Assembly: GCF_000721235.1 (NCBI RefSeq)
Contig: NZ_JOFH01000006.1
Coordinates: 1 to 64,000, forward strand
Length of the DNA: 64,000 nucleotides
Direction: 5' to 3'
DNA from: Streptomyces olivaceus
GTDB taxonomy: Bacteria > Actinomycetota > Actinomycetes > Streptomycetales > Streptomycetaceae
How positions within the stretch are numbered: the stretch's first letter is position 1; every line of letters begins with the position of its first letter. Positions 41,585 to 51,451 of this stretch are shown here, piece after piece. The notes under the pieces were generated by a model, which saw nothing but the letters and a program-made list of their open reading frames with translations, made no database searches and was not told the origin of the DNA. The position numbers and the translations under genes were made by a program.

Positions 41585-44545
41585 TCAGCCCGTGTCCGAT
41601 CCGCCGCCGGTGTCACCACCACCGTTCTCGTCACCGTTCTTGCCGGCGTTCCCGTCGCCGTTCTTGCCGGTTCCCTGGTCGGCCTTGGCCTGGGCGTCCT
41701 CGGCCCGCTGCAGGGCCTCCTCCAGGTCCTTCTGCGCCTCGGCGTACGCGCCCAGGTCCTTCTGTTCCAGGGCCTTCTGCCCGGCGTCGAAGGCCTTCTG
41801 CGCGTCACCCAGCGCTTCCTTGACCGTGGGGTTGGTGGACGTGGGTGGCGGCTCGGTCGTGTCGTCGCCCTCGTCCGGTGGCTGCTCGTTCTCGGCGGCC
41901 TGTGCTCCGAAGACCTTGCTGAGGGCCTCGTCGAGCGTGTTCTCGAAGGCCGTGTTGCCTCCGTAACTCACCAGCACCTTGCGCAGCAGCGGGTACTTGA
42001 GGTCGCCACCGCGGACGTAGACCGGTTCGACGTACAGCAGTCCGCCGTCGACCGGCACCGTCAGCAGGTTGCCGTACTCGACCTCGGAGTCGCCGCCTCT
42101 CAGCAGCCTGATGGTCTCGGCGATGTCCTGCTCGGAGTTCAACTGGCTCTGGACCTGTTTGGGTCCGTTGACGGTCGTACTGGTCGGCAGTTTCAGGATT
42201 CTGATCTTGCCGTAGTCGCTGGTACCCGCCTCGGCGTCGACGGCCATGAACGCACTGAGGTTGTCACGTCCGTTGGGTGTGAACGTCGTCGTCAGCGAGA
42301 AGGCCTGCTGCTTCTGGTCGGGCATCTTCATGCTCAGGTAGTACGGCGGTACCGAGTCGCTCGACTTGTTCGTCGGGTCGTCCGGGACCTGCCACACCTC
42401 GCTGCCGCTGAGGAACGTGTTGGCGTCCTTCACGTGGTAGCGCGTGAGCAGCTCGCGCTGGACCTTGAACAGGTCCTGCGGATAGCGCAGGTGCGCCATC
42501 AGCTCCTTGGAGATCTCGCCCTTGCCCTGCACCGTGTCCGGGAACGCCTTCATCCAGGTCTTGAGGACCGGGTCCTTGGTGTCCCACTGGTAGAGCTTGA
42601 CGTCACCGCTGTAGGCGTCGACGGTCGCCTTGACACTGTTGCGGATGTAGTTGACCTGGTTCTCCTGGGCCACCACCGCGCGCGAGTTGTTGTTCGCCGT
42701 CAGCGAGTCGGCGGTCGTGTCGCCCAGCGTCGTGCGGGAGGCGTACGGATAGCCGTTCGTCGTCGTGTAGGCGTCGACGATCCACTGGATCCGGCCGTCC
42801 ACGACCGCCGGGTAGGCGTCGCCGTCGATGGTCAGCCACGGGGCGACCGCCTCGACGCGCTCCTTGGGCGTGCGGTTGTACAGGATCCGCGAGCCGTCTC
42901 CGATCGCGCCGGAGTACAGGATCTGCGGCTCGCCGAACGCCGCCGCGTACGCCGCGCGGTTGACCGCGTTCGACAGGTCGACGCCGCTGTCGCCCTTGTA
43001 GCTGAAGGTCTTCTCCCCGGTGTCGTCCGAGTAGTCGATCTCCTTCTGGGGGCCGCCGACGATCGAGTAGGTGGTGGTCTTCTCGCCGTAGTAGACCCGC
43101 TGCTCGTACTTTCCGAGGTCTCCCTTGGACGGCAGGTCCGACTCGGTGAAGACCGGACGGCCCTCGGAGTCGACCGCCGTGCCCTTGGCGGCGACCACTC
43201 CGTACCCGTGGGTGTAGCGGAAGTGGTTGTTGATCCAGTTCTTCTTCGGAATGCCCGCCAGGTTCAGCTCGCGCAGGCCGATGACGGTGTCCTGGTCCTT
43301 GCCGTCCTTCGAGTAGCGGTCCACGTCCAGGTTGGTCGGGAACGCGTAGTAGTTGCGCATCTGCTGGAGCTGCTGGAAGGTCGGCGAGACCACGTTCGGG
43401 TCCATGATCCGGATGGACGCCGCGGCGTCCACGTCGCCGCGGAGCTTGGTCTGGTCCTTGGTCTCGCTCTTGCCCGCGTACTCGGTGACCTGGGTGCCCT
43501 CGATGCCGTACGCGTCGCGTGTGGCCGCGAGGTTCTTCTCGACGTACGGCGCTTCCTTGGCCTGCTCGTTCGGCTGGACCTGGAACTTCTGGACGAGCGC
43601 CGGGTACAGGCCGCCGATGAGGATCGCGGAGAGCACCATCAGGCCGAAGCCGATCACCGGCAGCTGCCAGGTGCGCCGCCACAGGGTGGCGAAGAAGAGC
43701 AGCGCGCAGATGACGGCGATGCAGAACAGGATCGTCTTGGCCGGCAGGTAGGCGTTGGCGTCGACGTACCTGAGGCCCGTCCAGTTGTCGGTGGCCTTGA
43801 AGTCGCTGGACTTCACGGCCAGGCCGTACCGGTCGAGCCAGTAGGCGACCGCCTTGAGGGCGACGAAGACGCCGATGAGCACCGACAGGTGCCCGGTGGC
43901 CGCGGCCGTGGCGCGCGCGCCCGGGCTGGTGACGCGGAGCCCGCCGTACAGGTAGTGGGTGAGCGCGGCGGCGATCACGGAGATGATCACGGCTGCGAAC
44001 CCGAATCCGAGCAGGAACCGGTACCAGGGCAGGTCGAAGGCGTAGAAGGAGACGTCCAGTTTGAACTGGGGGTCCTTCTGCCCGAAGGGCACGCCGTTGA
44101 CCCACATCAGCCACGTGCGCCACTGACCGGACGCCGAGGCGCCGGCGATCAGACCGACCAGGGCGGTGATGCCGAGCAGCAGCCACTTCTTGTACGGGGC
44201 GATGCCCATGCGGTACCGGTCGAGGTTCTGCTGCTCCATCGACATGGCGCTCAGCGGCGGGCGCAGGCGGTGGGCCAACCAGATGTTGAACCCGACGGCG
44301 AGCGCCATCAGCAGGCCGAAGACGAAGAAGAGCCCGATCTTGGTCCACAGGGTCGTCGTGAACACCGACGAGTAGTGGACCGACCGGTACCAGAGCCAGT
44401 CCGTCCAGAACCCCGCGAACATGGTGAACGCCATGGCCAGCACGGCCAGGACACCAAGTGTCAGCAGCAGGGTTCGGACGCGCCGGGACGGGCGGCCCAC
44501 TCTGATCCGCGGCCCCGTCGGGGGGCCTCCGCCGCGGTCCGGCAT
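41585..44545 (-). CDS. UPF0182-family large membrane protein
   Basis: 986 aa. Seven transmembrane helices lie in the first third (residues 20-330), then a long hydrophilic region and a disordered, Asn/Gly/Asp-rich C-terminus after an acidic Gln/Lys helix (about 900-960). Conserved segments include [31 protein letters not shown] and the [20 protein letters not shown] stretch (about residue 560). UPF0182 proteins are conserved across actinobacteria but have no established function; a cell-envelope role is likely. ATG 44545 ([11 protein letters not shown]) was chosen because the conserved N-terminus begins there, although its Shine-Dalgarno is weak. Confidence 0.9.
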   Translation of the reverse strand: MPDRGGGPPTGPRIRVGRPSRRVRTLLLTLGVLAVLAMAFTMFAGFWTDWLWYRSVHYSSVFTTTLWTKIGLFFVFGLLMALAVGFNIWLAHRLRPPLSAMSMEQQNLDRYRMGIAPYKKWLLLGITALVGLIAGASASGQWRTWLMWVNGVPFGQKDPQFKLDVSFYAFDLPWYRFLLGFGFAAVIISVIAAALTHYLYGGLRVTSPGARATAAATGHLSVLIGVFVALKAVAYWLDRYGLAVKSSDFKATDNWTGLRYVDANAYLPAKTILFCIAVICALLFFATLWRRTWQLPVIGFGLMVLSAILIGGLYPALVQKFQVQPNEQAKEAPYVEKNLAATRDAYGIEGTQVTEYAGKSETKDQTKLRGDVDAAASIRIMDPNVVSPTFQQLQQMRNYYAFPTNLDVDRYSKDGKDQDTVIGLRELNLAGIPKKNWINNHFRYTHGYGVVAAKGTAVDSEGRPVFTESDLPSKGDLGKYEQRVYYGEKTTTYSIVGGPQKEIDYSDDTGEKTFSYKGDSGVDLSNAVNRAAYAAAFGEPQILYSGAIGDGSRILYNRTPKERVEAVAPWLTIDGDAYPAVVDGRIQWIVDAYTTTNGYPYASRTTLGDTTADSLTANNNSRAVVAQENQVNYIRNSVKATVDAYSGDVKLYQWDTKDPVLKTWMKAFPDTVQGKGEISKELMAHLRYPQDLFKVQRELLTRYHVKDANTFLSGSEVWQVPDDPTNKSSDSVPPYYLSMKMPDQKQQAFSLTTTFTPNGRDNLSAFMAVDAEAGTSDYGKIRILKLPTSTTVNGPKQVQSQLNSEQDIAETIRLLRGGDSEVEYGNLLTVPVDGGLLYVEPVYVRGGDLKYPLLRKVLVSYGGNTAFENTLDEALSKVFGAQAAENEQPPDEGDDTTEPPPTSTNPTVKEALGDAQKAFDAGQKALEQKDLGAYAEAQKDLEEALQRAEDAQAKADQGTGKNGDGNAGKNGDENGGGDTGGGSDTG

Positions 44546-44710
44546 CTGGAAAGCCAAGGTGCGCACCTCGAAAGTTCGCTGTTGAGACGTCAGGCCCTCG
44601 GGTTCGCGGGCCCCCCGTGCGCCCGCGTGATCGTGGGCCCACACTTATGCAACTTACTCAACGTTTACTCGGTTCCCGATTCGGGCCATGAACGAGGCAG
44701 GATTGTGACT

Positions 44711-45253
44711 ATGTCCAACACCCCCATGGCGGCGAGCCCCCTCACCCGGGCCGTACTCGAGATCGACGAGTACGTCTCAGGCCTCGGCTGGGACCAGCCC
44801 GCACGCCTCTTCGCACTGGTCGACACCGCACGTCTGAGGGCCGATCAGCCCTCGCTCGCGGACCGGCTCGGTCTGCAGGACGAGCCGGAGAGCTCCGGCC
44901 TGACCCCGATCGAGCAGGACGAGATTCCAACGGCCCAGCCGCTCGACGAGTTCCTGGGCACCATCGCGTGGCCCGACCCGGTGGTCGGCTGCGCGCTCGC
45001 CGTGGAGCGCCTGATGCTGCCGCCGTCCGCCGAGGCCCAGGTTCCGGAGGGTCTGGACGAGACGAAGCTGGCGCGCTGGGTGGCGGAGCACCCGGAGCGG
45101 CAGGAGGTCCGGATGACGGTCGCGGTCCTGCGCGACGGCGCCCGGGACTCGGCCCTGCGGCTGCGGGAGAAGGACTCCGCCACGGAGGTCCTCACGGGCT
45201 CCGACCTGGTGCCGGGTCTGGCGCAGGCCCTGACGGCGACCTTCGCGGAGTAG
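44711..45253 (+). CDS. PPA1309-family conserved hypothetical protein
   Basis: 180 aa soluble acidic protein recognised as the PPA1309 type common in actinobacteria: ASPLTRAVLEIDEYVSGLGW, ARLFALVDTARL, and a later VVGCALAVERLMLPP segment. Function unknown. It is divergent from the UPF0182 gene and convergent with the PDZ protease gene, a placement conserved in the phylum as far as I recall. CAGGAT (44698-44703) ends 7 bp before the ATG, so the message is probably leaderless. Confidence 0.85.
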   Translation: MSNTPMAASPLTRAVLEIDEYVSGLGWDQPARLFALVDTARLRADQPSLADRLGLQDEPESSGLTPIEQDEIPTAQPLDEFLGTIAWPDPVVGCALAVERLMLPPSAEAQVPEGLDETKLARWVAEHPERQEVRMTVAVLRDGARDSALRLREKDSATEVLTGSDLVPGLAQALTATFAE

Positions 45254-45277
45254 CCGGGCCGGACGGCTGCCGGGTGG

Positions 45278-46372
45278 CTACCCCTTCGTGCACTCCGGCA
45301 GGTCGTCGGTCTTCCCGGAGCTGATGTCCTTGAGCGCGCCGAGGGCGTCGTCGATGGTGTCCACCTTCACGAGGCTGAGCCCGTCGGGGGTGTCCTCGGC
45401 GGCGGTCGCGCAGTTGTCGGCGGGCGTCAGGAAGTACTGGGCGCCCTTGTCGTGCGCTCCGATGGTCTTCATGCCGATGCCGCCGATCGGGCCGACCTTG
45501 CCGGTGTCGTCGATCGTCCCGGTACCGGCGACGAACTTGCCGCCGGTGAGGTCGCCCGGCGTGAGCTTGTCGTAGAGGCCGAGGGCGAACATCAGACCGG
45601 CGCTCGGGCCGCCGACGTCGGCCAGCTTGATGTCGATGTCGAACGGGAACGTGTGATCGGTCCCGGCGGAGATCCCCACGATGGCGCGCGCCTCGCCGTC
45701 GTCGTCCGAGGTCTCGGTGGTGACCGTGACCTTCTCCGTCTTCGTGGGCGTCCGGCGCTCCTTCTCCGCGGCGGCCTGCTCCTTGGCGGGCACGATGGTG
45801 AAGTCGACGTCCTCGCCGGGCTTGTGCTTGGTCACCAGTTCCGAGACGTCGGTGGGCTCCTTGACGGTCGTGCCGTCGACGGCCTTGATCACGTCACCGG
45901 CGTGCAGCCGGCCCTGCGAGGGCGAGCCCTTGACGACGGTGGAGACGACCACCCAGGACTTCACCGGGATGTCGAGCGCCTTCAGGGCGGCGACCTTCGC
46001 GCTCTCCTGGGACTGGCTGAATTCCTCCGCGTTCTCCTGGGTGGCCTCTTCCTCGGTCTTGCCGTCCGGGTAGAGCGTCTCGTGCTGCACCACGCTGGTG
46101 TCGTGCGACAGCCAGCCGTAGACGGCCTCCACGAGGTTCATCTTGTACTCGGCGCTGGTCACCCGGACGGTGGTCATGTTCAGGTGACCACTCGCGTCGT
46201 AGGTCTTGTGACCGGTGATCTGCAGCACCGGCTCGCCGTCGTGGTCCCCGAGGGTGTTCACCGTCGGCCCCGGTGACATCTCCGAGTAGGGCACGGGGAT
46301 GAACACACCCGCGCACAGGAGCGCGATCAGCATCAGGGTGGAGGCGAGCATCGTCGCGGTGCGGCGTGGCAT
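45278..46372 (-). CDS. PDZ-domain Lon-like (S16) membrane serine protease, YlbL family
   Basis: 364 aa. An N-terminal transmembrane anchor (about 8-27), a PDZ domain (about 140-195, VVVSTVVKGSPSQGRLHAGD), and a C-terminal Lon-type protease domain. The catalytic dyad is Ser257 (DVGGPSAGLMFALG) and Lys302 (GGIGMKTIGAH). The protease faces outside the membrane. Members of this family (YlbL in Bacillus, Rv3194c in M. tuberculosis) act in envelope quality control or division checkpoint control. An acidic insertion rich in Glu/Lys/Thr (about 197-228) separates PDZ and protease parts. Confidence 0.9.
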   Translation of the reverse strand: MPRRTATMLASTLMLIALLCAGVFIPVPYSEMSPGPTVNTLGDHDGEPVLQITGHKTYDASGHLNMTTVRVTSAEYKMNLVEAVYGWLSHDTSVVQHETLYPDGKTEEEATQENAEEFSQSQESAKVAALKALDIPVKSWVVVSTVVKGSPSQGRLHAGDVIKAVDGTTVKEPTDVSELVTKHKPGEDVDFTIVPAKEQAAAEKERRTPTKTEKVTVTTETSDDDGEARAIVGISAGTDHTFPFDIDIKLADVGGPSAGLMFALGLYDKLTPGDLTGGKFVAGTGTIDDTGKVGPIGGIGMKTIGAHDKGAQYFLTPADNCATAAEDTPDGLSLVKVDTIDDALGALKDISSGKTDDLPECTKG

Positions 46373-46456
46373 GGCACGACAGTACGGGACGCGGCTGTCA
46401 GAGCACCGTCAGGGCGCCGCTCGGCCAGGACGCTCTCCGGACGGGGTGCTTTTCGG

Positions 46457-46621
46457 TCAGGCGTCGGTGCGGGGCTTCTCCATGGCCGCGCGGAAGCGGG
46501 CGTATCCGTCGAGCTCGGGACCGTCGCTGCGGGCCTTGCGGGTGCGGTTGACCCAGCTTCCCCACAGTCCCGCGCCGACGGCGGCCAACAGCGGGATCAG
46601 CAACCAGGCGAGAGCTGCCAT
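46457..46621 (-). CDS. 54-aa small membrane protein
   Basis: A short gene: MAALAWLLIPLLAAVGAGLW as a single hydrophobic helix, then a basic/acidic tail with WVNRTRKAR and ending KPRTDA. GGGAGG lies 6 nt before the ATG, a strong start. It reads in the same direction as the PDZ protease gene with an 84-bp gap. Small hydrophobic proteins at this spot appear in other Streptomyces as far as I recall. The function is unknown; a membrane-protein partner or modulator of the neighbouring protease is a guess. Confidence 0.75.
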   Translation of the reverse strand: MAALAWLLIPLLAAVGAGLWGSWVNRTRKARSDGPELDGYARFRAAMEKPRTDA

Positions 46622-46756
46622 GTCCGACCTCCCAGGCCCGTGAGCGTCCGCAACTGACTGATCAGAAGATTAACCATCCGCAGTGACAACGCTCACGCCG
46701 GGGGGCAGGTTACGCAACCCGAGGCAACCGGGACTCCGGCCGCCTCAGCAGAGGCG

Positions 46757-47215
46757 CTACGCGCCCACCCATTCGTCGGTGCCGTCCGAGAACGTCTGGT
46801 GCTTCCAGATGGGCACCTCGCGCTTCAGGTCGTCTATCAGCTTCCGGCAGGCGTCGAAGGCCTCGCCCCGGTGCGGGCAGGACACGGCGACGACCACGGC
46901 GAGGTCCCCGACCTGCAGATCCCCCACGCGGTGGACCGCCGCGAGCGCCCGTACCGGGTACTCGGCGACCACCTTCTCGGCGATCCGCCGCATCTCCGCC
47001 TCGGCGCCGGGGTGGCAGGAGTACCCGAGCCGGTCGACGTCGGTGCCGCCGTCGTGGTTGCGCACCGTCCCCACGAACAGGGCGGTGCCGCCGGCCGCGT
47101 CCTCCCCGACGGCCCGGAAGACCTCGTCCACGGAAAGGGGCGTCTCGCGGATGCCGATCAGCTTGACGGGGTCCGCGGCGGCCAGCTCGCCGGGGTGATC
47201 GTTCGTGGTTGCCAT
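46757..47215 (-). CDS. moaE: Molybdopterin synthase catalytic subunit MoaE
   Basis: 152 aa. It inserts dithiolene sulfurs into precursor Z with MoaD during molybdenum-cofactor synthesis. Conserved parts: GGTALFVGTVRNHDGG, CPHRGEAFDACR, the catalytic Lys in REVPIWKHQTFSDG near the end. It stands alone, without moaA/C/D nearby. ATG 47215 is the first good start for the MoaE fold. Confidence 0.92.
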   Translation of the reverse strand: MATTNDHPGELAAADPVKLIGIRETPLSVDEVFRAVGEDAAGGTALFVGTVRNHDGGTDVDRLGYSCHPGAEAEMRRIAEKVVAEYPVRALAAVHRVGDLQVGDLAVVVAVSCPHRGEAFDACRKLIDDLKREVPIWKHQTFSDGTDEWVGA

Positions 47216-47334
47216 GGGTCCATCGTGCCGCACACCGCCGACAGCCGGGAACGACGTGATCCTCCGGCACGCGCGCGTACCGCCTGGATCCTCCTCCAAA
47301 CCCCCCGCGGGGCGGCGTCTGCCGGGACCGGGTG

Positions 47335-48456
47335 TCAGATGCGGCGCCGGGCCTTCCGCGCCCGCCGCACCACCGCCGCGGCGCCCAGCAGCGCCACCGT
47401 CGCGCCCGCGGCACCCGCCGCCGTGGCGTCCTTGCGTCCGAGGCGGCGGCCGGCCACCGTGTGCCGCCCGGAGACCTCGTCGAGCAGCTCCGCGAGCACC
47501 TCCTCGTTGGTGTACTTCGGCCGCCACCCCGCGTCGTGCAGCCGGCTGCCGCTCACCACCCAGGGGTACATCGTGTACGCCAGGTCCCCGGCCGGGGAGG
47601 GCGTCAGCCCGATCCGGTGCAGCCGGGCCGCCGCGCCGAGCGCCACCGCCGAGGGCAGCTCCATGCGCCGGGTCCCGCTCAGCTCCTCGACCTCCTCCTG
47701 CTCCAGCCATCCGTCGCACCCGACGGCCAGTTCCCCGTCCGCCTTCTCCAGGACGGCGTACTCCAGGGCGCTGCACAGGTCGTCGACGTGGCAGAACTGC
47801 CAGGCGGGCCGCGATCCCGCCACGACCAGCAGCCGGGGCGACTCGAAGTACCTGGTCAGGGCTGTGTCCACACCACCGACCAGGACCGCCGGACGGACCA
47901 CGGTCACATTGAGGCCGGGGTGTGCCCGCGGCGCGCGCCGGGCGAGCCGTTCGATCTCCAGGAGGTCCCCGACGCCCGTCGCCTCGGCCGTGGCGCGCAG
48001 CTCGGCGTCCTCGGACAGCGGCAGCTCGTTGTCCGGCAGCGCGCCGTAGACCATCGCCGAGGTGCACAGCACGACCCGGTGCACACCGGCGGCCGCGGCG
48101 GCGGTCAGGACGGTCTGCGTCCCCCGGACGTTGTAAGCCGTCCGCGCGGCCGCGTCGGTCTCCAGGTCGAGGTCGAGCGCGAGGTGCACCACGACGTCCG
48201 CGCCCCGGAGCTTCTCGGCGATGGCGGGGTCCCGTACGTCCAGCACGTGCCACCGCGCGGTGTCGCACTCCCCGCGCCGCTCGTCGATGGCCACCACTTC
48301 TCCGACCTCGTCCGATGCGGCGAGCCGTGCGGTCAGCAGGGCTCCGACCCCGGTCGCGGCACCGGTGACCGCGACGACGGGTCCGCGCGCGCCGGGGCGG
48401 GCGGAACTGGTTGACTGGTTTCGCGCTGCGCGAACCTGTGGATCTGGGGAACTCAC
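47335..48456 (-). CDS. NAD-dependent epimerase/dehydratase-like (extended SDR) protein
   Basis: 373 aa. Rossmann motif VAVTGAATGVGALL (TGxxxGxG, about residues 27-40), then DVRDP and the VHLALDLD strand. The SDR Ser is in CTSAMVYG, but the usual YxxxK is not obvious (the following helix reads ATGVGDLLEIERLAR), so catalysis may be altered or lost. A hydrophobic segment followed by a basic tail (GAAGATVALLGAAAVVRRAR, near 345-373) could be a C-terminal membrane anchor. GTG 48456 was preferred over a longer frame on domain grounds. Substrate unknown. It diverges from the DUF2342 gene. Confidence 0.8.
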   Translation of the reverse strand: MSSPDPQVRAARNQSTSSARPGARGPVVAVTGAATGVGALLTARLAASDEVGEVVAIDERRGECDTARWHVLDVRDPAIAEKLRGADVVVHLALDLDLETDAAARTAYNVRGTQTVLTAAAAAGVHRVVLCTSAMVYGALPDNELPLSEDAELRATAEATGVGDLLEIERLARRAPRAHPGLNVTVVRPAVLVGGVDTALTRYFESPRLLVVAGSRPAWQFCHVDDLCSALEYAVLEKADGELAVGCDGWLEQEEVEELSGTRRMELPSAVALGAAARLHRIGLTPSPAGDLAYTMYPWVVSGSRLHDAGWRPKYTNEEVLAELLDEVSGRHTVAGRRLGRKDATAAGAAGATVALLGAAAVVRRARKARRRI

Positions 48457-48648
48457 CGGACGTCTCCAGAGGTTGTCTTCAGTACGGGCGCGAGCGACGC
48501 GTACGTACCAGGTGGCATCCATCCTGCCGCAGGCCGCCGCCCGGCGAAGCACCGAGGCCCGAACGGCCCCGGGTGTCTACCCTGGGTGGTGAAGTCGGGC
48601 AGCCGTGCCGCCGGAAAGAACCGGCGGCCCTACCAGCCGAGGAACCCC

Positions 48649-50112
48649 GTGAGTGACACCCCATTCGGATTCGGCCTTCCGCCGGAGGAGCCGGACGACG
48701 GCGACGAGGGCAAGAAGAAGGACCAGCAGAGCGGCGGTGGTCAGGGACCGGCCAACCCGTTCGGATTCGGGACGCCCGGAGCAGGAGGCTTCGGCGGCCC
48801 CGGCGCGGACAACCCGTTCGCCGCCATGTTCGGGTCCATGAACCCCAACGACCTGGGCGCCGCGTTCCAGCAGCTCGGCCAGATGCTCTCCTACGAGGGC
48901 GGCCCGGTAAACTGGGACATGGCGAAGCAGATCGCCCGCCAGACGGTCTCCCAGGGCACGCCGGACGGCCGCAAGGACGCCAGCGTCGGTCCCGCCGAGC
49001 GCAACGCGGTGCAGGAGGCCGTGCGCCTGGCCGACCTGTGGCTGGACGACGCGACCGCCCTGCCCTCGGGCGCCGGCACCGCGGTGGCGTGGAGCCGCGC
49101 GGAGTGGGTCGAGGCGACCCTGCCCGCCTGGCGGGAACTGGTCGACCCGGTCGCCGAGCGCGTCGGCAACGCCATGGGCGACGTGCTGCCCGAGGAGATG
49201 CAGGCCATGGCCGGCCCGCTGATCGGCATGATGCGGTCCATGGGCGGTGCCATGTTCGGCACGCAGATCGGGCAGGCCGTCGGCGTTCTCGCCGGCGAGG
49301 TCGTCGGCTCGACCGACGTGGGCCTGCCGCTCGGCCCGTCCGGCAAGGCCGCGCTGCTGCCGGCCAACATCGAGGCCTTCGGCAAGGACCTGGGTGTGCC
49401 GCAGGAGGAGGTGCGGCTGTATCTCGCCCTGCGCGAGGCCGCCCACCAGCGCCTTTTCGCGCACGTGCCGTGGCTGCGCTCGCACCTGTTCGGCGCGGTC
49501 GACGGGTACGCGCGGGGCATCAAGGTCGACACCGCGAAGCTCGAGGACGTGGTCGGGCAGTTCGACCCGCAGAACCCCGAGCAGCTGCAGGAGGCTCTTC
49601 AGCAGGGCATGTTCCAGCCGGAGGACACGCCGGAGCAGAAGGCGGCGCTGGCCCGGCTGGAGACGGCTCTCGCGCTGGTCGAGGGCTGGGTGGACGCGGT
49701 GGTGCACACCGCCGCCAAGCCGCGCCTGTCCTCCGCCGACGCGCTGCGCGAGACGCTGCGCCGCCGGCGTGCCTCAGGCGGTCCGGCAGAGCAGACGTTC
49801 GCCACGCTGATCGGCCTGGAGCTGCGGCCGCGCAGGCTGCGCGACGCCTCCCGTCTGTGGGCCTCCCTCACGGACGCGCACGGTGTCGACGGCCGGGACG
49901 GTCTGTGGGCCCACCCGGACATGCTGCCGAACGCGTCCGACCTGGACGACCCGGACGGCTTCGTCCATCGTGAGCAGCTCGACTTCTCCGAGCTGGACAA
50001 GATGCTCGGCGAGGCGGCGGGCAAGCCCGACCTCGAGAAGAAGGACGACGAGGGCCCGGAGGCCGACGGCCGGGACGGGAGCGACGGCAAGAAGGGCGAC
50101 GGCACCGAGTGA
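48649..50112 (+). CDS. DUF2342 zinc-dependent metalloprotease-like protein
   Basis: 487 aa soluble protein of the actinobacterial DUF2342 family, annotated as zinc metalloprotease because of a gluzincin-like pattern. The presumed zinc helix is LREAAHQRLFAHVPWL (about 262-277), an HQxxF in place of classic HExxH. A second helix ALVEGWVDAVVH (about 342-353) supplies Glu and His. The N-terminal 70 residues are Gly/Pro-rich (NPFGFGTPGAGGFGG) and the C-terminus is charged. Enzyme activity is not proven for the family. GTG 48649 follows GAGGAA; the end overlaps the Nudix gene (GTGA). Confidence 0.8.
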   Translation: MSDTPFGFGLPPEEPDDGDEGKKKDQQSGGGQGPANPFGFGTPGAGGFGGPGADNPFAAMFGSMNPNDLGAAFQQLGQMLSYEGGPVNWDMAKQIARQTVSQGTPDGRKDASVGPAERNAVQEAVRLADLWLDDATALPSGAGTAVAWSRAEWVEATLPAWRELVDPVAERVGNAMGDVLPEEMQAMAGPLIGMMRSMGGAMFGTQIGQAVGVLAGEVVGSTDVGLPLGPSGKAALLPANIEAFGKDLGVPQEEVRLYLALREAAHQRLFAHVPWLRSHLFGAVDGYARGIKVDTAKLEDVVGQFDPQNPEQLQEALQQGMFQPEDTPEQKAALARLETALALVEGWVDAVVHTAAKPRLSSADALRETLRRRRASGGPAEQTFATLIGLELRPRRLRDASRLWASLTDAHGVDGRDGLWAHPDMLPNASDLDDPDGFVHREQLDFSELDKMLGEAAGKPDLEKKDDEGPEADGRDGSDGKKGDGTE

Positions 50113-50624
50113 GCCTCCACGACGACGCGCTCCTGGTCCTGAAGGACCACCGGGGCCAGGACGAGCTGCGTCAGGTCTACCTGGACCATCTGGCGTCGCA
50201 CCCCGACGGCATGTGGAAGGCCTGCGCGGACGGGCACGTCACGGCGAGCGCGCTGGTGGTCGATCCGTCCCGCGACCGGGTGCTGCTGACGCTGCACAAG
50301 AAGATGCGGATGTGGCTGCAGATGGGCGGCCACTGCGAGCCGGTCGACGAGACCCTGGCGCGGGCGGCCCTGCGCGAGGCGACCGAGGAGTCCGGCATCG
50401 AGGGCCTGGACCTGCTCCCGGGCGGTCCGGTGCGCCTGGACCGGCACTCCACGCCCTGCGCCTGGCACCTGGACGTCCAGTACGCGGCCCTCGCCCCGGC
50501 CGGGGCCGTGGAGACGATCAGCGACGAGTCCCTCGACCTGCGCTGGTTCCCGTACGCGGAGGTCGCGGACGTGACCGACGACTCGGTGGTGCGCCTGCTG
50601 GAGGCGACCCTCGCCCGGCTCTGA
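50109..50624 (+). CDS. Nudix hydrolase
   Basis: 171 aa with a complete Nudix box GGHCEPVDETLARAALREAT plus EESG (G-x5-E-x7-R-E-x2-E-E-x-G, about residues 73-97). The substrate, a nucleoside diphosphate linked to some moiety, is not readable. It is coupled to the DUF2342 gene by a GTGA overlap and ends in a terminator hairpin shared with the convergent AIM24 cluster. Confidence 0.88.
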   Translation: MSLHDDALLVLKDHRGQDELRQVYLDHLASHPDGMWKACADGHVTASALVVDPSRDRVLLTLHKKMRMWLQMGGHCEPVDETLARAALREATEESGIEGLDLLPGGPVRLDRHSTPCAWHLDVQYAALAPAGAVETISDESLDLRWFPYAEVADVTDDSVVRLLEATLARL

Positions 50625-50625
50625 G

Positions 50626-50665
50626 CCGGTAAGGGGCGACCGCCGTGGCGGGCACCCCTTACCGG
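50626..50665. terminator. Bidirectional terminator between Nudix and AIM24 genes
   Basis: Perfect 11-bp arms CCGGTAAGGGG (50626-50636) and CCCCTTACCGG (50655-50665). It serves the rightward Nudix gene and the leftward AIM24 operon. Confidence 0.85.
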
Positions 50666-50678
50666 ACAGGCTGCGGGC

Positions 50679-51434
50679 TCAGCTCCAGACGTTGCCCTGG
50701 TTCTGACCGCGGGCACCCTGTTGCCCCATGCCGTACTGGGCGGCGAGACCGGATCCGAGCTGGGCGTTCTGCGGGGGCAGCAGCTCGCTGGGCTGGACGA
50801 GCGCGAAGCCGCTGCCCATGAAGCTCAGCTCCCAGCCCTCGCCGGTGGTGCCGCGGCGCCGCCACACCCCGGAGGAGTGCGTCTGCGCCTGCATCTGCAC
50901 CCGCAGCCCGGTGGACCAGGCGACGATCGCGTCGGCGTCGCAGTTGACGTACTTGTCGGGGGTGACCTGCATGAACAGCGGAGCGCCCGAGGTCATCAGG
51001 GCGACCTTGCCCCGGCCGGTGATGTTGAGCTGGTACTTCCCCGAGCCGGAGATGCCGTACAGGCTGTCCACCGCGATGACCTCGTGGTGCAGGGACGAGT
51101 CCATCGCCAGTACGTAGCTGCTGTCGACGGTGAGACCGTCCTGGTCGACGTCCACCAGGTGGATGCACTGGGCGAGGTTGGCGAAGTAGACCGTGCCCTG
51201 CCCGTGGCAGCGCATCAGGTCCAGGCCCTCCCCGGTGCGGGCACGCGCGTGTGCCTGGCTGCCGCCCTGGTACTCGGCGTCGAACTCGACGAGTCCCTGG
51301 TAGGCGACCATCGTGCCCTTGCGGGCGAGCACGTCGTCGTGGCCCTCCAGGGCGACGCGGAGCATGTGCTTGTTCTGCAGGCTCCAGGTCTCCTGGGTCT
51401 GCTGGTCGTTGAAGGCGAAAAGCGGGCTCTGCAT
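50679..51434 (-). CDS. AIM24-family protein 1
   Basis: 251 aa of the AIM24/TspB-like beta-sandwich family: KHMLRVALEG, ARKGTMVAYQGLVEFDAEY, DLMRCHGQGTVYFANLAQ, ELSFMGSGFALVQPSE. The C-terminus is Gln/Gly-rich (QYGMGQQGARGQNQ). Bacterial AIM24 proteins have no proven activity; the eukaryotic namesake organises mitochondrial membrane. ATG 51434 was chosen on fold onset, with GGGGGAG 10 nt upstream. Last gene of a three-gene leftward cluster. Confidence 0.85.
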   Translation of the reverse strand: MQSPLFAFNDQQTQETWSLQNKHMLRVALEGHDDVLARKGTMVAYQGLVEFDAEYQGGSQAHARARTGEGLDLMRCHGQGTVYFANLAQCIHLVDVDQDGLTVDSSYVLAMDSSLHHEVIAVDSLYGISGSGKYQLNITGRGKVALMTSGAPLFMQVTPDKYVNCDADAIVAWSTGLRVQMQAQTHSSGVWRRRGTTGEGWELSFMGSGFALVQPSELLPPQNAQLGSGLAAQYGMGQQGARGQNQGNVWS

Positions 51435-51451
51435 GGTGTTCTGGCTCCCCC

